64,000 bases of DNA from NCBI RefSeq assembly GCF_034720595.1, contig NZ_JAYESJ010000003.1:248001-312000 (forward strand), read 5' to 3'. The notes beneath the pieces were generated by a model that was given only the letters and a program-made list of their open reading frames with translations, was not told where the DNA came from and did no database searches. The position numbers and the translations under genes were made by a program. This document shows, piece by piece, positions 56,867 through 64,000 of the stretch. This stretch comes from Rhizobium sp. CC-YZS058. Lineage in GTDB: Bacteria > Pseudomonadota > Alphaproteobacteria > Rhizobiales > Rhizobiaceae. Positions within the stretch are counted from its first letter, which is position 1; the number at the start of each line of letters is the position of its first letter.

Positions 56867-58276
56867 TTACTGCTTGTTTACTTTACTAAGAGACCCGACC
56901 GCGAGTCCAGACGACGCCAGGCGTCTCTCCAACAAAGTGATGGAGGATGGTAAATTTCCGAAAGCGTGAGCCGGTCTTGTCCGTCGGAACCGGGCGGCGG
57001 ATTGCACGGCGACGAGCGAGACGAGACCGATGGTCAGGCCGAGCGCATATTGGACGTCCTTGATGAAGATGATCCATTCCAGCGTCGAGTGGATGGACGC
57101 CATGGTGATGGCGACCAGAAATCCGCACAGAAGCGCCCGATAGGTCGAGTTCGGGATGGCGAAGGCCGAGCGCGCCGCAAGAACGAAGGCCGAGAGCAGG
57201 GTCAGCGAGAAGGCGATGAGGCCCAGGAAACCTGTTTCCGCTGCCGACAGCCAGTAGGCATTGTGAACGATGTTGCTGCGGTTGGTCTCGTTGTCCGCCA
57301 CGCCGCCACGCTGGGCATAGCCACCATCCTTGGCGAAGGAGACATAGTGGTTGATGCCGACGCCGAACGGGTGATCGTGGAAGATGTAGAGCGCGGCGCG
57401 GTTGAAGGCGGCGCGCTCGTCATACACGTCTTCTGAAAGCGGCGACTTGTCGAAGCGGCTGTTGAAGGCGGAAACGGCGAGTGGCGCGAGAAGGCCCGCG
57501 CAGACCGTGCCCGCCAGCGCAATGGCAATCAGCCGCTGCGTCGCGCCGGAGAGGAAGACCACGACATAGGTCAAGGCGACGCCGGCCAGCGCGAAGCCCA
57601 CCGTGGCGCGCGAGGCGGTCAGCACCACGACGAGCAGGCAGGCAAATACGGTGCCGGACACGTAGAGATTCTCGCGCCTCGTGGCGAGCAGCAGCGCCAG
57701 ATGCGGGAAGAGCACGAAATGGGTGATCATGCCGAGCGTGTTCTGATGCACGAACAGGCCGGGCGACTGCGCAAGGCCAAGGCCGAAATGCTGCCAGATA
57801 CTGGCCGCCGCGTTCAGGAACAGGCCGAGCGCCATGCCCTTCAAGATCAGGAACGGAACCCGCACGTCCTCCACGGCCGAGACGACCACGGCCGTGACGA
57901 GCAGGACGCGCAGGAGCTGCCAGACACCGAAAAATGCCGCCATCGGCTGTGGCGCCTGCGTCATGGAGATCGCGGCCGTCGCAATCCACAGCATTAGCGG
58001 GACGAGATGCCAGACGGCGAGCCATGGCCGCTTGAGCGAGAGGAAGCAGAGGATCGCCACGAAATCGACGGCCGAAACTTCGACCCCATGCACGAAGCCG
58101 ATCCACTGATCGCCCCAGGAAAGGATGCCGATGTCGAAGAACGGAATCGCGCTCAACAGAAACGGGAAACAGCCGAGGCAGAACCAGAGCACGCGAAAGA
58201 TCGCATCGTACCGGCGTGACAGGATCGTCACCGGCAGGATGGTGACAAGGGCCATGGTCAGGACGACGAACTTCAT
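56867..58276 (-). CDS. O-antigen ligase/polymerase-like membrane protein (ExoQ/Wzy type)
   Basis: A 469-residue polytopic protein with about 11-12 membrane segments. The Wzy_C-type region includes LVVVLTASRATVGFALAGVA near residue 220 and a periplasmic loop with IFHDHPFGVGINHYVSFAKD near 310, then NIVHNAYWLSAAETGFLGLI, which is the hallmark of O-antigen ligase and ExoQ-like polymerases. It likely polymerises the repeat units. Its start overlaps the polyketide synthase stop in an ATGA junction. Confidence 0.88.
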   Translation of the reverse strand: MKFVVLTMALVTILPVTILSRRYDAIFRVLWFCLGCFPFLLSAIPFFDIGILSWGDQWIGFVHGVEVSAVDFVAILCFLSLKRPWLAVWHLVPLMLWIATAAISMTQAPQPMAAFFGVWQLLRVLLVTAVVVSAVEDVRVPFLILKGMALGLFLNAAASIWQHFGLGLAQSPGLFVHQNTLGMITHFVLFPHLALLLATRRENLYVSGTVFACLLVVVLTASRATVGFALAGVALTYVVVFLSGATQRLIAIALAGTVCAGLLAPLAVSAFNSRFDKSPLSEDVYDERAAFNRAALYIFHDHPFGVGINHYVSFAKDGGYAQRGGVADNETNRSNIVHNAYWLSAAETGFLGLIAFSLTLLSAFVLAARSAFAIPNSTYRALLCGFLVAITMASIHSTLEWIIFIKDVQYALGLTIGLVSLVAVQSAARFRRTRPAHAFGNLPSSITLLERRLASSGLAVGSLSKVNKQ

Positions 58277-61200
58277 GCCACGCCCTCCGGACGGCTGGTG
58301 CTTGAACTGTGCGCGGCGGTGGCGGTCTCGATCTCCGCCGTCCGCTCTGCGCCGGGGCTCTGCGCCTGCCGCAGCTTCGTCTCGGTTGCCACCAGAACGC
58401 GCTTAATCAGCGCTGCCAAACCGCGAACCTGCGGTTCGAGCACCATGCTGTCATGATTGCCGGCAACCTCGTGAATGGTCAGATCGGCGATGAAAGGCGA
58501 CCAGCCATTGTCCTCGCGCGCCTCCTTGCGGCCGCCCTGGATCCGCCGCCCATCGCGCAGCGTGTAGAGCACTTCGAGCTTCGGCCGCAGCAGCAGGACC
58601 GGTCCGGCATAGGGCTTGATCACATAGCGCGCCAGCGCGCGATAGAAGGCCGCCTCGATGTCGCGATTGTGGAACTGCGTTTCCCCCGTTTCCGACCGCA
58701 GCCCGCTGCGCCGCTCGCGGATTTCGCGGAACCAGCGCACATAGCCCATCGCCCAGTTGGAGAAGAAGGACAGGCGATGGCGACGCAGATCCTGGATCTT
58801 CATCTCCAGCCGGCTGAGCGGCGAGAGCACGGCGTTGCCGGGAATCGGCGTGTCAAGCATCACCACCTGGGCAACCGTCTCGCCCTCTGCGGTCAGCCGC
58901 TGCGCCATTTCATAGGCGACCAGGCCGCCACCGGAGAAGCCGGCGAGGTAATAGGGGCCGCTCGGCTGGATCTGGCGGATTTCCGCCAGATAGTCCTCGG
59001 CCATGTCCTCGAAGGTTTCATGCGGCGCCAGGCCGCCGAACAGGCCGCGGGCCTGCATGCCGTAGACCGGCCGATCGGTGCTCAGGTGAAGCGCAAGCTG
59101 GCGAAGGTTGAGGATATTGCCGAACATGCCGGCGCAGATGAAGAGCGGCGTCCCCTGCCGGTCGCGCGGCGACATCAGCACGGCATGGCGGGTGGAGAGA
59201 GCCGGCGCCTTGGTCCGCGCCGGTTCGCCGGCCGAAGCCTCCGCGCCGCCAGCCGGCGGCGAAGTCGCGGGCTCGGTGCCGATTTGCTCTTCGATCAGCC
59301 GCGCGCACTGGGCAATCGTCGGCGCTTCGAACAGAACCGACATCGGGATATCGATGGCGAACGCCTTCTTGATCGACCGGAACAGGCGGACTGCGATGAG
59401 GGAGTGCCCGCCGATCTCGAAGAAGTCGTCATCCAGGCCCACATGCGGGACGCCGAGCAGGTCTTTCCAGAAAGCCGTCAGCGTCTGCTCGACCGGGCTG
59501 CGGGGCGCGCCGTCACCCGGATCGGCGTCGAGGGACGCGCGGACGGGCCGTGCCTCCTGCGATGCGTCGGGCTTCGCCGCCTCTGTGAGCGCTGCGAGAT
59601 CGATGGATGTCACGATCGGCTGGCTGCGTCCGGTGGCGAGCGCCCGCTCCAGAGCCGTCAGGCCTTCGGCCCGGCGGATGCCCAAACGCAGCGTGCGGGC
59701 GAGGCGGGTCTGTTCGGCGGAGGCGGTCGCTGCAGCGCGCGTGCGGCGGCCGGTTTCGCCTGCGGTGCGGGCCGACGGCGCGAAGGCGTCGTCGCCGTCC
59801 AGCCGCTTCATCACATACTGGCCGACACTTGCAACGCGCTGCCCGTCGAGATCGAAGAGCTCGATATCGAAGCTCGCAAACCCGTCCGGCTGGTCGTCGT
59901 CCGAGCGGGTCGCCGCCACGACGAGATCGGCCGGGAGCGCGCGGTAGACGTCGAGACGGCCATAGACCACGGGGATCCAGAGACCGTCGCCAAGCGCCTC
60001 GTTCGGCAGAAGGGCGAGTGCGGAGCCGGTAGCGATATCCATCAGGCCGGGATGCAGGGCATAACCTGCCTTGACGTCGTCCTCTCCGGCGCCCGGCAGA
60101 GCGAGGCGCGCGTGGAGGGACTGACCCTGCGTGCGAACCTGCCGCAGAACCTGCCAGCGCGGCCCGAAACGGATGCGATCCTCCTGGATCGAAGGAATTG
60201 CTGGGGACGTGGCGAGAGACCGATCGAGCCCATCCCAGTCGTGCGGGAAGGCGAGGCGGCCGCTCTTGCCCGTCTCGCGCGTCTGCAGCTGCGCATCCGC
60301 CACGGTGACGAAATCGTCGCCCGTCTCGGCGACGATCAGCACCTGATAAGCGCCGCCGGAGGGCTTCAGCCGCACGCGCAGACGGCGCGTCTGGCGGTCC
60401 TCCAGGAAGACAGGCTGAAGGAAGCGCAGATTGGTCAGGCTGACGGGCAGGGTGAAGCCATAGTCGCGCACGGCCTGGACGATGAATTCCAGATAGGCCG
60501 TGCCCGGAACGACGGCGGATCCGTCGAGCAGGCGGTGCTCGTCGATGAACCAATGCGTCTTCGCGCCCAGCGCCACTTCCAGCCAGGACTGACCTTCCCC
60601 GTCCTTTACCCAATGCTCGAAGACGGGCCCGTCGGCCGGCTCGACGACCGTCTCGCCGTGTCCGGGCAGCTCCCGGGCGGCCAGGGCCCGGGCGGCAATG
60701 CCGATATCGCTCCAGATGCCCCAGTGGATGGCGACCGTGCTGCGGGTCGGGTGCCCCTTGCGGCTGTCCGCGTAAGCATTGAGGAAGGCATTCGCGGCCA
60801 CATAATCGACTTGGCCAACAGGTGCCAGATCCGAGCTCGTGGAGGAGAAAAGGGCCAGGAAATCGAGCTCCGCGGTCTCGAAAACGCGGTCGAGCACCAG
60901 CGTGCCGTGCACCTTCGGCGCCAGCACGGCATCCATGTCCTGCAGCGTCTTCATCGGAATGAGGTCGTCCTTGACGACGCCGGCCGTGTGCAGCACACCG
61001 TTGATCGGCCCGAATGCCGCCTCGGCCTTGGCGCGCGCGGCGGTCATGTCGTCCACGCTCGTCACATCGGCCTTCAACGTCAGGATCCGTGCTCCGCGCT
61101 CCAGGAGCGGCGCGATGGCGCGGATGGCGCGCACGATCGAGTCCGTTTCCGGCAAGAGCCGGAGATAGAGCGGCCACTGCTCCCGCTCCGGCAGCGGGTT

Positions 61201-64000
61201 GCGTCCGACGAGAATGATCGCGGCGTCGTATCGGTCGACGAGATCGGTGGCGAGCGTCAGAGCGATATCGCCGAGGCCGCCCGTCAGCATGTAGACGCCG
61301 CGCGTACGGAAGGAGACGCGCGGGGCCGCGCGTTCGGCAAGGGAGAGCCGGCGCGTGTCGCGCCGCCACCGCTTTCCATTACGATAGGCAATCATCTCGC
61401 TGGACGGATTCGAGGTCAGGTCGTCCCACAGAAGAGCCGCCTCGTCCGACTGGGGCGCGAGGGGCGCGGACCGGCCGATTGCCCAGCGTGGCCGGGCAGC
61501 CGGAGCCACCTGTCCGTCGTTGAGGTCGATGAGGCGGATGGTGATCCCGGGATATTCCTTGGGGATCACGAGCGCGGGGCCGAGGATCAGCGCCTTTTCC
61601 GGATAGGGCAGGTCTTCCGACCCTACCGACTGCATGCCGGTGGTCACGACGTCCATGTGCATCGCATCGGCCATGCCGACGGCGTCGAGCGCCCGAACCA
61701 GCGAGAACAGGCTGAGGAAGCCGGAATCCTGATGGGCAAGGAACCGGTCCGCCCCCATGCGGATCGTGCTCATCGGCGAGACCAGGAGGGCGTGGAGGAT
61801 GCGTGTCGGCCGATACCCGTCCTCCTTGATCGCGTCCAGCAGGCGTCGATAGGCCTCCTCGCCATCTTCGACGCACAGGCCGTACTCGGTCGCGGAGAAC
61901 CGGGCAAAGGCGTCGGCGCGCCGGACGGTGATGACCGTATGGCCGAGGCCGCGCAGCCGCTCCAGCGCGGCCGTGGTCGTCGCCGCACCGTCCGTCAGGG
62001 CGAGCCAGCAGCTCGTCTCAGGCTCTGCGAGAGGTTCGGCATAGGTCGGCTTCCAGACCGGCTCGAAACCCCAATCGGCCATGTCGTCCTGCCGCTGAAG
62101 CTTCGGCTCGGCGCGGGTTTCGGCCGGAGCCGCCCGTTCGATGAAGTAGCGCTTGTGCTGGAAGGCATAGGTGGGCAGGGACACGTGGCGCGCGCTCAGC
62201 CCCGCCGCCGGATCGACATCGAGACCCACCGCCCAGAGACGGCCAAGGGCCGAGAGGAAGGAGAGATCGTCGGCGATCTCTTCGGCCGGGTGCGGCAGGC
62301 TGTTGATGACCTGATTGGCGGCAATCCCCGCCTGGAGCTTGGCCATCGACGACAGGACACGACCCGGCCCGACTTCGAGATAGATGTGCTGGGGGTTTTG
62401 CGCCAGCAGAGCCAGGCCGGCTGAAAACTGGACGGTCGACCGCAGGTGGCGCACCCAATAGAGCGGATCGCGCGCTTCGCTTTCCGTCAGCCAGGTCCCG
62501 GTTACGTTGGAAAGAATCGGAATGGCTGGGGCGGACAAGGCAATCGTGCGCAGAAAGGCTTCGAACTCCGCCAGGATGCCGTCGAGCATGTGCGAATGCG
62601 CGGCAATGTCGATCGGCACGCGGTTGCAGTCGATGTCGCGCGCGGCCAGCACTGCCTGGAAACGCGACAGCGCCTCGTCCGCGCCCGACACGACGCAAAG
62701 CCCCGGCGCATTCACGGAGGCAAGGCTGAGATCGCCCGGCATCAGCGGCTGCAACGCATCCACTGGCATCGACACGGCCAGCATGCCGCCACGCGGCACG
62801 GTTTCGAACAAGCGGCCGCGCAGGTGCACCAGGCGCACCATGTCCCGGAAACTCATGACCCCCGCAATGCAGGCGGCGGCGTTCTCGCCCATGGAATGGC
62901 CGAGCAGGGCGCCCGGCTTCACGCCCTTCGACATCCACAACCGCGCGAGCGCCACCTCGAGAATGGCGATCGCCGGAAGCTGGATCGAGGGCGGTTGAAG
63001 GGCCGCGTCCGCTTCGGCGCGCGTCCCTTCCTTGAAGAGCCAGGCGCCGCGGATGCGCTGCGCCGTTTCGAGCGACAGATAGCCGAGGCCTTCTTCGACC
63101 CAGCCGCGGAATTCCGCCTGTGAGCGATGCAGCTCCCGCGCCATGCCGGCATATTGCGCGCCGCCGCCGGGCAGAAGGAAGACCACGGGCCCTGGCGTCG
63201 CGACCACATCGTGGATCACCAGCCGGCGCGGATCGGCCGCCCGCAGGGCGGCGATCGCATCCGCGCGATCGCGCGCGGCGAGAACGGCGCGACGATCGAA
63301 GGGCCGGCGCCGCTTGGCGAGCGTATAGGCTGCATCGTCGAGCCGAAGTTCGGGGTGGATCTCAAACGCGTCGGCGAGCCTCTGCGCGTTTGCGATCACC
63401 GCCTCGCGGCTGCGCCCGGACAGAGGCAGCAGGATCGCCTGATCCTCGCCGCTTTTTGCAACCGGGAGGGGCTCATACGCCTCGAGAATGGCATGCGCAT
63501 TCGTTCCGCCGACGCCGAGCGAATTGACGGCGGCGCGGCGGCGGCCGCTTGCCTGCGGCCAGGGCAGCAGCCGGTCGGCGACGCGGAAGGGGCCCTTGTC
63601 GAAGGGGATGGCCGGGTTCGGCTTTTCGAAGCCGAGCGTCGGCGGGATCTGGCCATGCTTGAGGGCCAGCACCGTCTTGATCAGGCTGACGACGCCGGCC
63701 GCCGTGTCCAGATGGCCGATATTGCTCTTGACCGACCCGACATAGCAGCGGCTGTTCGCCCCGCCCGACTGGCGGAACGCCTCGGTCAGCGCCTGGATTT
63801 CGATCGGGTCGCCCAGATAGGTGCCCGTGCCATGGCATTCGACATAGTGGATCGTATCGGCGGAGATGCCGGCCATGCCCATGGCCTCGATCGCCGCACT
63901 GGCCTGGCCCGTGACGCTCGGTGCCAGATAGCCGGACTTCTGACCGCCATCATTGTTGACGGCCGTGGCCTTGATGACCGCGTGGATCACGTCACCGTCG
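58273..64000 (-). CDS. Type I polyketide synthase, partial (KS-AT-KR-DH-ACP-TE), runs off the right edge
   Basis: More than 1900 residues. The ketosynthase C-terminal part (63480-64000) has HGTGTYLGDPIEIQAL and NIGHLDTAAG; its active Cys would lie beyond the edge. The acyltransferase (62250-63200) has GHSMGEN and an AAHSHMLD specificity region. A ketoreductase (60680-61300) has TGGLGDIAL and the YVAANAF catalytic region. A dehydratase-like domain (about 60000-60560) has His in DEHRLLDGSAVVPG and Asp in HPGLMDIAT. The ACP carries GGHSLIAVRL (Ser near 59400), and a type I thioesterase ends the protein (GFSGGG near 58930, GNHDSM near 58450). The ketoreductase precedes the dehydratase, the reverse of the usual order. 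Confidence 0.92.
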   Translation of the reverse strand, partial: DGDVIHAVIKATAVNNDGGQKSGYLAPSVTGQASAAIEAMGMAGISADTIHYVECHGTGTYLGDPIEIQALTEAFRQSGGANSRCYVGSVKSNIGHLDTAAGVVSLIKTVLALKHGQIPPTLGFEKPNPAIPFDKGPFRVADRLLPWPQASGRRRAAVNSLGVGGTNAHAILEAYEPLPVAKSGEDQAILLPLSGRSREAVIANAQRLADAFEIHPELRLDDAAYTLAKRRRPFDRRAVLAARDRADAIAALRAADPRRLVIHDVVATPGPVVFLLPGGGAQYAGMARELHRSQAEFRGWVEEGLGYLSLETAQRIRGAWLFKEGTRAEADAALQPPSIQLPAIAILEVALARLWMSKGVKPGALLGHSMGENAAACIAGVMSFRDMVRLVHLRGRLFETVPRGGMLAVSMPVDALQPLMPGDLSLASVNAPGLCVVSGADEALSRFQAVLAARDIDCNRVPIDIAAHSHMLDGILAEFEAFLRTIALSAPAIPILSNVTGTWLTESEARDPLYWVRHLRSTVQFSAGLALLAQNPQHIYLEVGPGRVLSSMAKLQAGIAANQVINSLPHPAEEIADDLSFLSALGRLWAVGLDVDPAAGLSARHVSLPTYAFQHKRYFIERAAPAETRAEPKLQRQDDMADWGFEPVWKPTYAEPLAEPETSCWLALTDGAATTTAALERLRGLGHTVITVRRADAFARFSATEYGLCVEDGEEAYRRLLDAIKEDGYRPTRILHALLVSPMSTIRMGADRFLAHQDSGFLSLFSLVRALDAVGMADAMHMDVVTTGMQSVGSEDLPYPEKALILGPALVIPKEYPGITIRLIDLNDGQVAPAARPRWAIGRSAPLAPQSDEAALLWDDLTSNPSSEMIAYRNGKRWRRDTRRLSLAERAAPRVSFRTRGVYMLTGGLGDIALTLATDLVDRYDAAIILVGRNPLPEREQWPLYLRLLPETDSIVRAIRAIAPLLERGARILTLKADVTSVDDMTAARAKAEAAFGPINGVLHTAGVVKDDLIPMKTLQDMDAVLAPKVHGTLVLDRVFETAELDFLALFSSTSSDLAPVGQVDYVAANAFLNAYADSRKGHPTRSTVAIHWGIWSDIGIAARALAARELPGHGETVVEPADGPVFEHWVKDGEGQSWLEVALGAKTHWFIDEHRLLDGSAVVPGTAYLEFIVQAVRDYGFTLPVSLTNLRFLQPVFLEDRQTRRLRVRLKPSGGAYQVLIVAETGDDFVTVADAQLQTRETGKSGRLAFPHDWDGLDRSLATSPAIPSIQEDRIRFGPRWQVLRQVRTQGQSLHARLALPGAGEDDVKAGYALHPGLMDIATGSALALLPNEALGDGLWIPVVYGRLDVYRALPADLVVAATRSDDDQPDGFASFDIELFDLDGQRVASVGQYVMKRLDGDDAFAPSARTAGETGRRTRAAATASAEQTRLARTLRLGIRRAEGLTALERALATGRSQPIVTSIDLAALTEAAKPDASQEARPVRASLDADPGDGAPRSPVEQTLTAFWKDLLGVPHVGLDDDFFEIGGHSLIAVRLFRSIKKAFAIDIPMSVLFEAPTIAQCARLIEEQIGTEPATSPPAGGAEASAGEPARTKAPALSTRHAVLMSPRDRQGTPLFICAGMFGNILNLRQLALHLSTDRPVYGMQARGLFGGLAPHETFEDMAEDYLAEIRQIQPSGPYYLAGFSGGGLVAYEMAQRLTAEGETVAQVVMLDTPIPGNAVLSPLSRLEMKIQDLRRHRLSFFSNWAMGYVRWFREIRERRSGLRSETGETQFHNRDIEAAFYRALARYVIKPYAGPVLLLRPKLEVLYTLRDGRRIQGGRKEAREDNGWSPFIADLTIHEVAGNHDSMVLEPQVRGLAALIKRVLVATETKLRQAQSPGAERTAEIETATAAHSSSTSRPEGVA

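Noticed and set aside
58309..62424. A 1371-codon open frame on the plus strand, antisense to the polyketide synthase
   Set aside because: It mirrors the synthase codon bias of a GC-rich genome, shows no recognisable domain and no ribosome site, and the minus frame has intact PKS motifs.
63480..64000. Ketosynthase lacking its active-site cysteine
   Set aside because: The expected cysteine lies upstream of the window edge; the visible His motifs are normal.

Overview
The window reads as a GC-rich chromosome or megaplasmid segment of an alphaproteobacterium, most likely Rhizobiales/Rhizobiaceae. This is inferred from the dense ABC-transporter operons for sugars and amides, ExoF/ExoP/ExoQ-like exopolysaccharide genes, a TadG-like protein, the KduI/KduD pectin route and the codon usage. 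No rRNA, tRNA, IS element, phage or CRISPR array was seen. All assignments come from reading motifs; no database search was run.

Layout. (1) 35-7880, minus strand: an amide operon in the order AmiC-like sensor, ANTAR antiterminator, two permeases, solute-binding protein, acetamidase/formamidase, double ABC ATPase. Its leader carries a promoter and a strong intrinsic terminator, so conditional antitermination is likely. (2) 8195-10035, plus: a DUF4126-like membrane protein coupled to a disulfide oxidoreductase. (3) 10026-19317, minus: four glycan genes, three of them large fusions (glycosyltransferase-glycosidase; glycosyltransferase-Gfo/Idh-dehydrogenase; glycosyltransferase-UDP-galactopyranose mutase). 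dinB lies upstream on the same strand. (4) 20636-27885: a GntR/FadR repressor divergent from a ribose-type sugar ABC operon with an aldose epimerase and a GMC oxidoreductase. (5) 28051-30573: an FAD/NAD(P) protein and two divergent 102-residue proteins of unknown role. (6) 30654-41611: a LacI regulator divergent from a pectin/uronate operon (GH105, kduI, an unrecognised 827-residue protein, a four-gene CUT1 transporter, kduD).

(7) 41836-48140, plus: a run of envelope proteins of unknown function. It holds a von Willebrand A protein with repeated beta modules, a secreted coiled-coil protein interrupted by an in-frame amber codon, three small proteins and a TadG-like von Willebrand A protein. 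(8) 48538-64000: an exopolysaccharide cluster with a deacetylase, Wzx-type flippase, two glycosyltransferases, a short ExoP-like chain-length protein with a degenerate kinase site, an ExoF-like export protein, an ExoQ/Wzy-like polymerase and a modular type I polyketide synthase that runs off the right edge.

The most unusual parts are the fusion-enzyme glycan operon, the polyketide synthase overlapping the polymerase gene of an exopolysaccharide cluster, the antitermination leader of the amide operon, the 827-residue pectin-locus protein and the amber-interrupted secreted protein.
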